Shown: positions 8,721 to 21,323 of the stretch, piece after piece
How the letters are laid out: the number at the start of each line of letters is the position of its first letter
Position numbering within the stretch: position 1 is the first letter of the stretch
Assembly: GCA_027574665.1 (NCBI GenBank)
Contig: CM050657.1
Location: 17,723,700 to 17,787,699, forward strand
Direction: 5' to 3'
Length of the DNA stretch: 64,000 nucleotides
Origin: Rhynochetos jubatus
Taxonomy: Eukaryota > Chordata > Aves > Eurypygiformes > Rhynochetidae
Translations under genes and position numbers: made by a program
Notes under the pieces: generated by a model
Seen by the model: only the letters and a program-made list of their open reading frames with translations
Databases searched by the model: none
What the model was told of the DNA's origin: nothing

Positions 8721-11700
8721 TGTGCTGTCATCCTGCGTGCTGCAAACGTGACTCTTAAGAAGAGTATAAACTGGCATCTTGTGTCTGTAAAGCGAGATAT
8801 TAATCATCATATTTTCAAAGATGCTGGGTCCCCATAGTTGCATGTGAAGTTGGCAGACTCCGTGTGCGCTAAGCATTTTTAAAAATCAAGTCTTGCGTGT
8901 GGTTTGCTGGTGCTTGCAAACTCCCGTGAGGGTGTAGTTTCTCTTTCTTTCTGGGAGCAGTATTAGTAAAAGGCGATGTGGTGTACTCTGACTTGTGTTT
9001 ATTATTGTAATTCTTAATTCTCCATGTTGCAGAGAAGCAATCTTGTTTATTAGTATGATGTCTAGCAGTTAAAAATCAGAATCACCCAGAGAAAAAACAG
9101 TTGAGGGGTGGTTTTTTCTTCTTTTATGATCCAAGATGTAGTTCAGTCTCCGTTCAGTGCGAGCATGCATTACAGGCACTCTACAACCGTGTGCCATATG
9201 CAAGCCTACAGAGTGTTATTGCAGATCGCTGGAGGTGCGTTACTAGAAATTTTAGCTGGCGTGGTGTGAGTAGCAGGCCTTCCCTTCCCCCCCGGTGGGG
9301 CAATAGTTTTGCCAACCTGGCAAGGCAGGCAAGCAGCTGTCTCTGCAGCTAATGCTTAGTGTTCCTTTTAACCCCTTGGTGGGTTTGGGAAACTGGGCAG
9401 TCGCTCCCCCAGCTGCACGCAGAGCTCCCAGTGAACTCCGCTGACATCAGGTCGATGGTAGATTTTTATGAATTAGGACTGTGAAAGTGACTCTGGAAAC
9501 TTTCCTCTTCCATACACCGCTATGTGCCTGCTGGCAGCCACTGTAGAGCATACAGACAAGATCTTTCTATGTCCTGTTTGTCGAGCATTTCTTCCAAGGT
9601 TATGGGTTAAGGGTCAGATATTTACTGTTTGTGAAAAATGTAGTGCTAAATACTGTGCCCGGTGCCCAAGCCACAGAAATTGTCAAGGTTTAGAGCCCTA
9701 AATAAAACCTATCCTAGAAGTTGCGTCCATTTGACGTTAACAGTGTTTAAAAGTTCAGTCTCTTCACGTGGGTGACCTGTCGCTGGCAAGCCCTGAGCTG
9801 GGAATTCACCTCACTGGGAGCACATGCGAAGTGAATTTCAATCCCCTGATGGTTCCCTAAAAGTACCAGGCAAACGAGAGACTGACTGATTTCCTGGAAG
9901 AAGTTGTCCGGGGTGAATGAGGAGAGGCTCAGGTGTCAGCATGACTCCTGAAAATACATGGTTGCCTTGTAAAAATAGTAATAAAAAGACTTCATTATTT
10001 TTCATTTATCATTGATATTGGTCTAACTTACAGTCCTGTTGGAACAAATGAGCATTTTTACCATTAGTTTCACCAGTTGGGAGGGTGTTAAGTGTGGCTG
10101 AAAATTTTACCTTAAAATACCAATGATCTTAATAGTGGATGAGTGAGTCTGTTGACCCTCCACCCCCCTCAGCTTCCAGGTCTGTTTAGCTCCCAGAGAC
10201 GATGAGAACTTTTCCTCTTCTAGGTTAAGTCTAAATTTGTGGGAAAAAATAGTTTTGATATTGCATAGACCTATGGGGGAAATAACCAAAGATCTGGGTC
10301 AAAAAAGTAGGACGTGCAAGATTTAGCAGCTGTTGAAGTGTATTTATTTGTCCTATATTAGGTTAAAGGAAGTATTGGTGCTTTCAGTTTGGCAGTATGT
10401 CCTTCAGTCTGCGGTGTTGTGTAAAGGGAAGACAACTGTTAAACAATGAATCACAGCTAATTTTTGTATGGATGTCAACATTCTTCTCTAGTGCAGAAAT
10501 TTGTGCCTGGATATTAACACAAATATGCATTCCTAAATGCAGACTCCTAGCGATAAATTCTAATTAGGAAGTGCTTTGTAAAAATATGGATTTTTGCCAC
10601 GATGATATTTGTGAATCTGTAACGTATTTGCTTTGGGGTTACGTTTGTTCAGATTTAATACTTTTTAATGTACTTCTAAAGCAAAGTTGGCACAGATGTG
10701 GATAGAGGAAAATGAGGAGCAGTGTTGTCAAACCATCTATTAATGTTGACATCAAATAAATTGTGCTGGAAACATCTTGTGTAGCAGTGGATTAGCTGTT
10801 TCCCATAGCTGATGCAACAGATCTGGGGTTTACAGAAGCGGGGTCGATACTCGCTGTAGAACATCAATGTTTTGCCAATGCAGATGTGGTACCTGATTCT
10901 TTTTTTCACTTTATTTCAAATGCACAGCTAAATTTCACAATCTGGCATGTCCTGTTTAGACTGTAACTTTCTAGTGCTGTGTAAGATTAAAAAAAAAGTC
11001 AGGAATATGAAACTTCAATATGTTGAATTGCGATAAAACTTAAACAAAAATACAATGAAACCGCCAACTAAGCAGTTTTGGTGAGCTTAATCTGATAGCA
11101 AGTGCAGATATCTAAATGTAGCTGATTAATAGAAACCATCTTTTTTTTTTTTTTTTTCACAGCTTTCACCATTATAGTAAATATTTGTTTGAGTTGTAAG
11201 AAAAATGCTTTGTATTTCTGTGACTGTCTTCCAGGGCAGATTCTGAATGGCTGTTGATTACATTAGAAATACCAATGTGTTTATCTTACTGTTGGCAAAG
11301 TCCATGGTAGTTGGTTCCTTTGCTGTCTACACTTGCAAGGTTATTTTGATATGGATTGTTGATTTCTAATTCATCAAGGGCCTTTGTAAGATTCTTTCTT
11401 CCAGTACATAAAGTACACAGTAAATATGTTAGAAATTAAGTTTCAAGTGTCTGTTCCCTTTAAAAAAACCCAAACATAAAGCCTCCTTGACTTGTTTGTT
11501 CATCCCGTTGGGGTGCCTGGGCATCACAGCACTACCAGATAGATTCCTTTCTGGTAAAATAGGTGGGTATTGCTCATGTCCAAAAAATGAACCCTCTGCT
11601 CTCTGCGTGGTTCTGTGAGCTGGTTGTGGGAGCGCCACGCTGAATATTGCCGCCGGCCTCCTCTCCTTGCCCCAGTGCCTGGGCTCGCCACAACCATGGT

Positions 11701-13010
11701 CCCCTGTTAGCGAGATGCTGGTTGCTTGCGTGTACCCGGGAACAAAACTGGACTTTTAAAGAACCCATGTGTATTGACTGCTAAGAAGAGTTAAAAAAGT
11801 TACATGAAGGGTAGAGGGGTGGAAACTTTCAGAGATAGCCAGGAAAACCACTTCTGATGTGTTTTAACTCGCTCTTTGACACGCTGTGGATGATTTCATA
11901 CGAGAGACTCGGAGGATATGTGAAACGCAGTGTCAGACTCCGGCTAAGAGTACGTCCATTATTGTAGGCTGTGGTTTTCTGTTGTTTAAAAGTGCTGAGA
12001 CTGCCAGCATCAAGATTGTGTGTGTTGGACACTGCTCAGGACCTAGAAAGCTGCAATGGTGGTGTTAGAATATATAAAACCTTATTTGCGTGCTTCGTGT
12101 GCCTCCCGCTTTCCCAGCTGTGACCTGTAACTATCCGCTTGTGGAATGGAGGTTTTTTTCAAGGTGAAAAGGAAGATACTGTTTTTAAAAACACAATGTT
12201 CAGGGATCAGATTAGTCAGATTTCATTTGCATTAACGTTACTGAGAAAGTTTGGAACTGTAACATACTTCCATGTGCCTATTGCGGCCTACTTTTATTTG
12301 TTGGTCTGGTGCTGTTGGGCCTGCTGCAGTTCTGTGTGATTAAAATACTCCCCCAAGCCCTCCCCTGTGTCATTAAAACACAAGTGGTGCAAGATTGTGC
12401 TGCTTTTTTCCTTCTGAAGTTAACCCCTTCCAACGGTCAGTGCGATCGTGTCCTCTCCTCTGCCTGGCTCTGCTTCCGTGTGCTGTGGCAAATTAATGTC
12501 ATGGACCAGGGTGTTTTGACTCAATCCTGACTTTTTGCATCATTTTATTATTATCCCTTCTTAAGGCTTTGTTTGATTCCCCCCCCCCTAATCTCCCCCA
12601 CCCATTTTGTCCTCTGGGCTTTCTCACTTATAAAAAAAGTTGGCCTTTCTTTTGCATTCTCCCTATCTGTTCTTTTCTCAGTTCTTTAAACCAAATCAGT
12701 GCCTTTTTGTTTCTGTTCTCTGGGTTTTCTCTGCTTTCTTCCCCTTTCTCCTAACTTTGGCTGAGTGTACACGTAGGACTTCACGCTGCGTAGGGTCAGA
12801 TGGGTTTGGATGGTGCAGCCCTGTCCGTGGCAGAGTGCAAGCCGCAGGGCTGCAGCGGAAGCCTCGCTTTGCCGGCAGCGGAGGTGAGCAAGGGGCCTGT
12901 TTCAGGCAGAGGGCTAGCTGAGGTCCGCACGCAGGGCAGGAAACGGCGCCGACACATTTTGGCAGTGCCCATGTTTGATACAAATAATCTTGGCTTTAGG
13001 CGTAAAGCAT

Positions 13011-13052
13011 TGATCCAACTCTTGGTGAAGTCAGAGGGAGGCTTTGGGGGGA
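13011..13052. repeat. Fragment of ancient amniote repeat
   Basis: The order 'TGATCCAACTC', 'TGGTGAAGTCAGAGGGAG', 'GCTTTGGGG' resembles the old dispersed amniote repeats built around 'CCATTGAAGTCAATGGGAG'. It is very degraded, and the family name is left open. Confidence 0.35.
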
Positions 13053-13884
13053 GTTGGCGTGAGTGTTTGGTAGGAATGCGAAAGCTAGGGAAGCTTGAGT
13101 GGAAAACTCAGCACGCTGTCAGGTTAGCTTTTCAAACTAAGGGGTTTTGTGCAATATATTGACATCGTGACTTAAAATAAGCAAAAGCAAAGTCAGTCAT
13201 CGTGAAATCAGTGGCAGCCATATCTTATTGTTTTTATTGTGGGTAGTGTTGACAAGTCACATGCCCCATTGTTCTGGGTGAACAAGCACCGCTTTGAGAC
13301 CGCGAGCTGGTACGTGCGCACAGGCGCCTTTGTCCCGGGCTGCGCAGATGAGCGTGCGGCATTGCGACCTCGGCGTTGAAAGATCCTCTTTGAAGAGTTT
13401 GCATCTAGAAACTGCATACTGCGTTAAATACGCTGTAGCTTGATCCATAAGCACCATTTTTTCTTGGTGCTGCCTTATCCAGAACCTAAGAAAATAAACT
13501 GAAGAAAACAATGCATCATAAACTCTCGTATCTTGTTGCCCAGCGGAACCTATGGATAACAGGCTCGTATTCCATCTCTGAAATAGATGTCCTTGGGACA
13601 GAGAGAATGCGAGATGTGCTTTTGAGAGTCAGTAAAAGATTTGTTTACTTGGAAGTCATTCAAATATAAGTCCTTTACCGCGAAACTGTTGACACTTGAG
13701 ATGATAATAGCGAACCTCATCTCCACTGAAGTCACAGTTTGTGGATCACCTCTAAATTACTCTTGCTGTTTATAAATTCCTGCAATCAGGATACATGTAG
13801 TGAAACTAAGATGGATATGGTAGAGACTGGGTGCAGGAGCAAACCTGGCACGTGGAGGCTGTGGATGTAGTCATCCAGCCATAC

Positions 13885-13945
13885 CGGGGGGAGAATCCCA
13901 TTGACATTGCCATGAGTTTTGCTTAAGGATGAACAGAAAGATTAG
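13885..13945. repeat. Fragment of ancient amniote repeat
   Basis: The string 'CCCATTGACATTGCCATGAG' followed by TTTTGCTTAAGGA resembles the common ancient form in which CCATTGACTTCAATGGGAG is followed by TTTTGCCTGAGTAAGGA. This is a better match than the fragment at 13011. Confidence 0.45.
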
Positions 13946-14711
13946 TCGTCCCTACCCACGGCTTTTTTATTACGTTCTTGTTTCTAGTACATCTTAATGA
14001 CACCAATGTAGCTCATTGTCTGGGTCAGTATTTTTAATTCATAGAATAAATTTTGTCAGCTCATAGTCTTGCTTTTTCCTCTCTGGAAACTGGTGTTCAT
14101 AGTGTATTTTGTACCAGTACAGGCACATTGACCAAAATGGTCTTGAATTGTCAGAGCTCCATAGCAGGTATTACCAGGATGCGTTAGTGTGTAATGGCAC
14201 TGAAGCTGGTAGAAACTCTCATAGCTCTCTTGACTGCATGTCACCATGTCAGCTGTGTCTGTCTGCCCTCCGATATTAGACTTCCCCAGTTTTAGTGGCT
14301 TATAGGCAATCTATAAAATACTGGTTTAATTTCAGTGCAGAGTGACTGGCAAGGCTGTGGCATCGTAATGTGGGTACTACACAGTAATGGAGTATATATA
14401 TCCGGTGGGTTGCTGGTCAAGGTTTTCAGGCTTCTTTTTGAGCATGGCTGCTGTTTGTCTGCACAGTCCCTTCACAGGGACTGCTCGAATAGAAGGAATT
14501 ACGGAATTACTTTCTGCTTATAAATTCTCTCCCTAAATTTTCATAGGCTTGTCTAGATCTGCGGTGAATTCCCTCCTCTCCCCACACCCACGATTTTGCT
14601 TCTCTGGGTTGATCTAATATACCTGTATGTAACAGATGACTGTATTTACTTTAGTTTTAGTTTACATCACTGAAGATTTTCTGTCCACATAATGATTAGG
14701 ATAGAAAGCTG

Positions 14712-14800
14712 GTGTCAGGATTATCTGCTATTTCTGCCACTGTGTGACCTTAGCGAATGGATTAACAAATTTACCCATGTACCAGTGAGTTAATGCTTTA
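14712..14800 (+). mobile_element. MIR core fragment
   Basis: The block 'TTTCTGCCACTGTGTGACCT' followed by a degraded 'TTAACAAATTTACCCATGTA' mirrors the central part of MIR elements, in which a CTGTGTGACCTTGGGCAAGT segment is followed by a TTTCCCCATCTGTAAA segment. About 80 bases survive in plus orientation. Confidence 0.55.
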
Positions 14801-17800
14801 GAGGGGTTTTTTTCAGACCAATTCATTGCCCTGGGATCTTCTGGTGAAAGACTGCCTAGCAATGTAAAATGACTTTTGTTTTATTTTCCAGCCACTGCTT
14901 TCTTGGTGTTTTTAGTTTAGCCAAGTACTCCTTTTGTGTTCATAGGTTTTGTGCTTGTCTTCTGGTTTTTCTTGTATGTTGGACAAAACATGGCCCTTCA
15001 CATTGGAAATATTTGCTGATAATGCCCACGCATGATGAAGAATCACGTTGAAATCAGGCTACTTGGTTCATAAAGTTAGGCATGTTTATGTCTTTATGAA
15101 TGTGGAAATGCAACCTTATATAAAGTTTCAAGAGTCCTGCTCTTTTTCCAGACCCCAGTAGCTCTCTGGGGATGGGGAAAGGGCTGAACGTTTCTGATGG
15201 AGCAACTTCAGGGATGGGTTTCGGAGCACAGCTGTGCAAGCGGCTGCTCATCCCAGCAGTGGGGATGGGAGTGCGGGTGGCGGGACTCCAAAGGTGACCC
15301 TACTCTGGGTGGAATGAAGGTACAGCGCAAAAGCTATAGGTGGAACTCTGAACTTCTCTGTCCTTTGCCACGGTGTATGGATTCCTCCGCAGTGCCCATA
15401 CAGTGGTTTGTTGGTCTTACAGACATCATCTCTGGAATGATTGTGTTAAAAACTAGTGCTATTTTGGGAGGGTATTAAAATCCAGGTGGTTTTGCTGAAC
15501 CAGTTTACAGCATGGCTCCACCAACACCTGCGGTGGTTACTGTGGAGGTGGCAGTAAACTACAGCTTATCCATATGAATTGAACTGTAATAAGTAAGGTT
15601 GGGCCATGAACTTCTGATATCAGCTTTGCTATCAGACGGAATGTTCACAGACTACAGTGAGCCAGCTAATAGCTAAACCAGTCTGAAACCAGCCTTTCTG
15701 TATCTGGTGATGGCATTACTCATACTGTCTTGATTTGTCTTGGATTTGTCTACATATAAAATAGACGTAAGTGGTGAATGATCTTTGTTGTGTGCTTACA
15801 ATTCCACTTGGGCAGGTCTGCCTTAATGACTTCCTAAATGACTCTTGTTTATAAATTTACAGTTAAGCAGATTTACAACCACCTTGTATGAAAATCTTTT
15901 TTTTATTATTTTTTTTATTTTTTATGCCCTTTATTAAGACCTGTGGTAGTTTCCTTGCTTCTCAGAGCTGCTTGCCCCGGGCAGATAGAGCGTGGCAGGT
16001 CTTGTCATGAGAAGTACTTACGCAAGATGTGCAGTCCTAACGTAGGACGTTGCATTCTGGTGAGAGTTTTCCCGGGCGATATCTGTGTCTCCTAATGCCC
16101 ATCGCAGTCCTGGTGAGCACGGTTGTGCTTGTGGTACTGATCGAGTTACACTGTTTTGTTTTTACATGTTGTTTGGAAATCTTTCATCTGCTGGGAAGCA
16201 AAATGTTAGGGGTTGTTTTAATTTTGGGAAACCTCTTCAGTTTGGGAATAGTACTTAAGGTTGTATATGTTTGGGTTTTGCTGTTGTAAATCATGCTTTT
16301 GTATTGCGACTTTTCTTATTGTCACCACACTCTAGGCTGAGAAGTATCCTCTGGTTAATTTCAAAAGCAAATCCTGCTAGCACTTGAATAAATCCCTTAC
16401 ACTTTACAAGGCTGTGTTTACACTGGCTAGGTAGCCTGGCTTGAAGTGAAAAGCGTGGCTTTACAGTGCGTTTGCATTTTTTTGGAATGACTCCAGAAAG
16501 TACCTTGTTCCTTTTTAGTGTAATACATATCTATATACCAGCAGATATAGATGTTGGTGTAGTCAAGCCCTAGTTGTTAAAAAAAAATCCCTTTTAAATG
16601 TGATCCTTGCGTATTTTTGAAAGGGCCGAGTGAAGTCCTTTCTATGTTGAACAATATTCTTGTTTTCTGAGGCCATCTACACGTTCTTTGTAAGAAATCT
16701 ATTATGGCGCCATTGAAGTCAATTCAGGTTCTCTGGAAATGATCCAACCTTCAGGAAAGAAACATATTAGTGTGTGTGTTGAGGGAAAGGGTTTCCCTTT
16801 ATTTTGGAATTTGCTTGTCATGTTTAGCAAGTAAGCCATTTTCAGATGCATTAAGGCTCTGCAAAACTGATTGTCGGGGCTGACAGTTTTCTAGTCCTGG
16901 GTTAAGCAAAACCAGTTAAATTTAATATTTCCAGGGTTTTTTTGTTTTAAATAACTAGGGATATTTAGGTTTGTTCGGTTACAATTTGAGTGTCACACAT
17001 GTTTCAGGAGAAGAGAAATGAACCAGTTAAAAGGATTATAACAACGAGGTAGTGTCTTTTTAGCCAGCCATTTGTTTCAGTGTCTGAAATACTTTGTTGC
17101 CAGTTTAAATATTGAAATTTATGGAAGTAGCCTTTTCTTGCAAGACCTAAGTATTTGCAGCGTGTTGTTTATTTGGTTTACGAAGTTTTGTGCGGTTTGA
17201 ACGCTGGTTTTTATTTTAGCTACAAGTTTTGGCAAAACTCGTTCTAGCATATGTAGTCAGTCATAAACAGGCGAGAGAGCACTGATGTTTTAGTCTTGTG
17301 GCAATATCAAAGCGTCCAAGGTTAAATTTAAAACTGACTGTCTGTCTGAGGGTGTGCATCTTGGGCCTGTGCTCCACTGGGACCTTCAAGATGCTCATAT
17401 CAAAATTCTGTGCCTTCTGTTGTTAAAGCAGTGGCTAGCTAAAGTTATTGTGACTTTAAGCTTTTACTTGAGGGGAGGGGGTTTGCAAGTTTCTGGGCTT
17501 GGTTTATGGCTGAGGACCAGCACTGCACATCCAAACCTGGCTGAGTTGGCTGCCCCTTCTCCACAGCGAGTGGAACTTCAGTGATTTTTGCACATTTTGA
17601 TCTGCTTCGCTGGGGAGGGCAGGGATTTGGCAGGAGGCTGCCCTTCGGTAGTCGTGCGCTCTTCAAAGTTACGCAAGCCGGCTCGTTCAGCAGTCAGATT
17701 CTAAAGTCTGCAGACAGGCTACAGAAGGAAGAAGCAAGGTGCAGAGGAGAGCCCCAGGGTCAAGGACTCTCTTCTTTCAAGGCTGCTGGAAGGCATGTGC

Positions 17801-18568
17801 CGAGGCGCCCAGGGAGGCGGGTGCTGGCTCAGGCTGTTGATGCTGCTGCTGCTTTAGCTGCCCCAAAGGAAGTTTCACGGGAGGACAGTCTGGATGGCCT
17901 CCAGCCTGGGTCAACAGGAGAAGAGGCTGGAGCCTTCCCCTGCATGGAGGGGTTAACTAGTCTGTGCTTGAGCACAGCATTTCTCCAAGGAACTGCCAGG
18001 ATCCTTCTGCTTGGGACCTGCCCTTCGTTTTCTCCTCTCTGATTTAGCTACCCAACTGATGGTATTTTTCTTGCACCTTTCCAGACCACTTCCTTCAGTG
18101 TTGGTTCTGAACCAAGTGCTGCCTGTGCTCCCCACCATTGCAATCATAAAGCTGCCGTTTACAATTTATTATTTTTCTTTAATTTTGACACATATTTTAA
18201 TTATTTTCCTATATACTTTGTTTAGGCTCTTAACATCTGACATCAGAACCTCAGCTGATTTTGTCTGGAACTAATTCTTCCTCAGACAGAAATCAGACCT
18301 GAAGTGTATTCCTATAAAGTTTGTGAAGAAAAACCTCTCTGGTAGCATTTCTCAGTTGTTGAGATTAGCTCTGAATTTCCAGATAATGTAATTTTCTTTT
18401 TTAAAAGAGCCCCCCCCCCCACTCCGGCAAGCCCTAAAGTATTCTTTGTGTGAGCGTACTATATGATCTCTAATTATATGATCACATACCATTCCACAAA
18501 TAGTGCAATACAATAGCATAGAATTATTTCTGGGATCTTGTAGAGGTCTGTTCAGTGGAGTACCTTAA

Positions 18569-18683
18569 ACCCTGATCTTGCAAGTTGTTTTGTGTAAATC
18601 GACTCCCTCGCCTCCCAGAAGCGGTGTTTACTGTACCGCTGCCTTAAAGCCCAGGTTCAGAGCTCGTTGTAGAATCAGGGCTT
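18569..18683. mobile_element. Possible ancient MITE with degenerate terminal repeats
   Basis: The left end ACCCTGATCTTGCAAG and the right end GTTGTAGAATCAGGGC are imperfect reverse complements (about 11 of 16 bases). The left end resembles the terminal motif GATCCTGCAA of an old palindromic amniote repeat. The 115-base interior has no coding capacity. A chance pairing is possible. Confidence 0.35.
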
Positions 18684-20040
18684 GGGATGTCAGTTTTGAG
18701 AGTTGCCATTTAACAGCTCTTGTACAGTATGTGCATATTAAGTAGGATAGCAGAGTAACACTGAAATTGCTCACCTAGGTCTGCAGATGAATTACCATAA
18801 TTAACTGCTTCTTCCCATGAATTGCACCTAACGAGGGCTATGCTGTTGGCTGAAAATAAATTGCATAATGCATTACTGTTGACTAAATTATTTACATACC
18901 TTAGAGAGGAGATGGTATAAAAAGTCTGCAAAATAAGTACTGAACCATTATGAAAATGAAATGGGGGGGTGGGTGGGAAGAATAACAGGTAGAACATGGT
19001 GTAGCCTGCCTTCTCCTGGGTCGCTGAAGAGCACTGTACCTTATTTGCAGTGTAGTGTGTGACTTCATGCTTACATATTTATCACATTGCATTGCATAAT
19101 GTATACGCGGAGAAAGCAGAGTTAGATCTCTGCATACAGCCTTAGGCCTGCTCTTAAGAAGAGTGTTGCTGTGTGGTTATAAATTGCTAAAAATGACTTT
19201 TTTTTTTTTCCTGCATAACTATGGTCCTGGAATATGCGAAGCCAAAGCAAAATGTGGGTTAACAAAATCAATTATAAACCAAGCTGGACAGTTTTTGAAA
19301 TGCTTGCTGTTCCGTGTTTACCTCTGAGGCATCCTGTGTGTGGCTGGCATGTTGTGAGGTGGTGCTGGATTTCTAGACTATATTCATGGCCTATTTTTCT
19401 TAATGTCTTATTTAACCAACAAGTATTTAAAAAAAAAAATTGAATCTGGTATCCTATTTTCATCATACGGAATCCTGTAAGGCCCTGTTTATTGATACTT
19501 ACTATAAAAGATGGTTCCACTATATAGATATTACTTACACTAATTTAACAGAAGAATCCTACAGTAAAAATGTGTGAGCCACTCCACGTCTGAACGTTGG
19601 CAACACCAAAATAAATGCAAGTGACTGAATATGGGCTCAACTAGAGGTGGCGATTTGTATTAGAATTTGCCAAAACAAGGTTTGTCACAGTTTGCGTTTT
19701 CCATGGGTGAAAGCCAGTTTGGAATTGTAGACCTTGATTCCTGCTCTTTTTGGTTTTGCTTTTGCCTGGGACTTTGATTTGGGCCTAATCTTGGCGATCA
19801 TTGACAAAACTTCGAAATACTTTTTGTTCCCTGATGATCTGAATGGAGAATGTCAGGGTCTGGTGTGCGTAGGGTTGTCCGCCCCCTGCCCTGTCGCAGG
19901 GCTTTCCTAATGAGTGAGTGGTGGTGACTCAGGGTGGGTGAAGGAAGCTGCAGGTGGGGTCATGGCCCTCGCAGAAATTCAGTTGTTCATGTGATTGCTT
20001 CAGGTTATGATCCCAGTGGAAATATGGTTGCAGTGGGGAA

Positions 20041-20065
20041 AAGCTTCGTCAAAACAACGAAGCTT
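20041..20065. repeat. Perfect 9-bp inverted repeat
   Basis: AAGCTTCGT (20041-20049) and ACGAAGCTT (20057-20065) pair perfectly across a 7-base A-rich loop. This gives a compact stem-loop in unrelated intronic sequence. Confidence 0.8.
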
Positions 20066-21268
20066 GGGAAATTGGATCACATTTATTTTTTTTGTCAGTA
20101 GGCTAAAATATTTCATGATAAGGTTTGTATTGAATAGACTCCCAGCCAAGTTAGCTGGAATAGGTCAGCTGTTGTGATAACAACAGCAGCAAGGAAAACT
20201 AGTAAATTGGGGTTTTTACCTATTAAAAATTTTCTTGAAAAGCTTTGTTTCCTGTGTAAGAACATGTGCTTGAAGTTTGGCAAAGATGTGACCTTTGTGT
20301 CAGGGGTGGGGATATTTATTTTTTTTCAAGTGTGGGTTTTTTGGTTTTTTATTTTGGGTGGGGCTATTCTGTAAAACAGAAGCCTGACATAGGCAACCTT
20401 AAGTTTTGCCTTTCTAAGACAATAGACTGTTCATGCTGGAGAATCACCAGGTGTAGAGGGGTTATGTGTGGTATTATTAAAAAGCTATAAATTACAAAAT
20501 AGCACTAATTGGTATGCAAGCAAAATTGTAAAGATAGAATAAGCTTTGAAATGAAATACATTAATGCTCATCTAACATTTATGACATACATAACTAATTA
20601 TGACAAAACATTTTTGTAATGAAGATGAAAGGATTGAGGTTCTTAAAACATTGGCTGCTATAATACAGAACTCTAATATATTGCTTACCTGGATGGACAT
20701 TTTCCATTCCTTTTCTCCAGAATTTCAGAATGCTTTCAAACACTCTTGCACAATGTATTTCATAGCAATGAGTGAATAACACTACTGCAAATATGTCCTG
20801 TGCAAAAAGTACCACAGAGGAAAAGATTATTTTATTTCAATATTTTAATTTTATTTTTATCTGTTGTATTTATATTTTTAGAGAACATTTTTACAGAAAC
20901 AAATTGGAGATTTCCATGGATGAGTTGTGAGCTTGCAGTGAACAGAAAAGGAATCTGATTAGGGTTAGTATAGTCCTTCAGACACACAGTGAATCCTGAA
21001 GGACAGAGCCTTTTCAGTTGTCCTTCTCCTGTTGTCACTGACTTCTGAGCTGTTATTTAGAAGAGAGGGATGATCAGAAAGGACAGCAAAGACCTTGGAA
21101 ACACGCTGCCAGAATCTGAAATCTGAACTGGGGAGTTGCAAATGCATATTTCCTTTTTGAGGACTGGGAGAGGAGACTAGGGCCGAATGGATCTAGAGGA
21201 AGGGGAGGAGTGGCATTCATTCTGTTTCTTCTCTTCCAAAGCATGTCTCAGAGCATATTAATCTCTGA

Positions 21269-21323
21269 ATGCTCAGAGCACTGATTGCATGAATGCATTA
21301 AGTTCAGTGCTCTGCTTTAGCAT
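21269..21323. repeat. 16-bp stem inverted repeat (hairpin)
   Basis: ATGCT plus CAGAGCACTGA (21269-21284) pairs with TCAGTGCTCTG (21304-21314) and AGCAT (21319-21323), with a single 4-base bulge (21315-21318) and a 19-base loop. The inner 11-bp stem is perfect. The loop itself contains TGCAT and ATGCA, which could extend the fold. CTCAGAGCA is also repeated directly at 21247 and 21272. Size and shape would allow a small pre-miRNA-like hairpin, but the stem is shorter than is usual for one. Confidence 0.75.

Larger units (their letters stand above)
4540..20030. other. Intron-like sequence, 5' part, no gene
   Basis: No coding exon or RNA gene was recognised here. Open frames are short and lack splice context. 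The visible items are MIR-like fragments near 6098 and 14712, fragments of an ancient amniote repeat near 13011, 13885 and 18569, homopolymers such as A13 at 5073-5085 and T17 at 11141-11157, and small CpG clusters at 8640-8720, 12900-12955 and 13299-13376. Nothing else was supportable. Confidence 0.5.

Noticed and set aside
16690-16750. CATTGAAGTCAATT string resembling the ancient repeats at 13011 and 13885
   Set aside because: Only about 14 bases match; insufficient to call a repeat copy.
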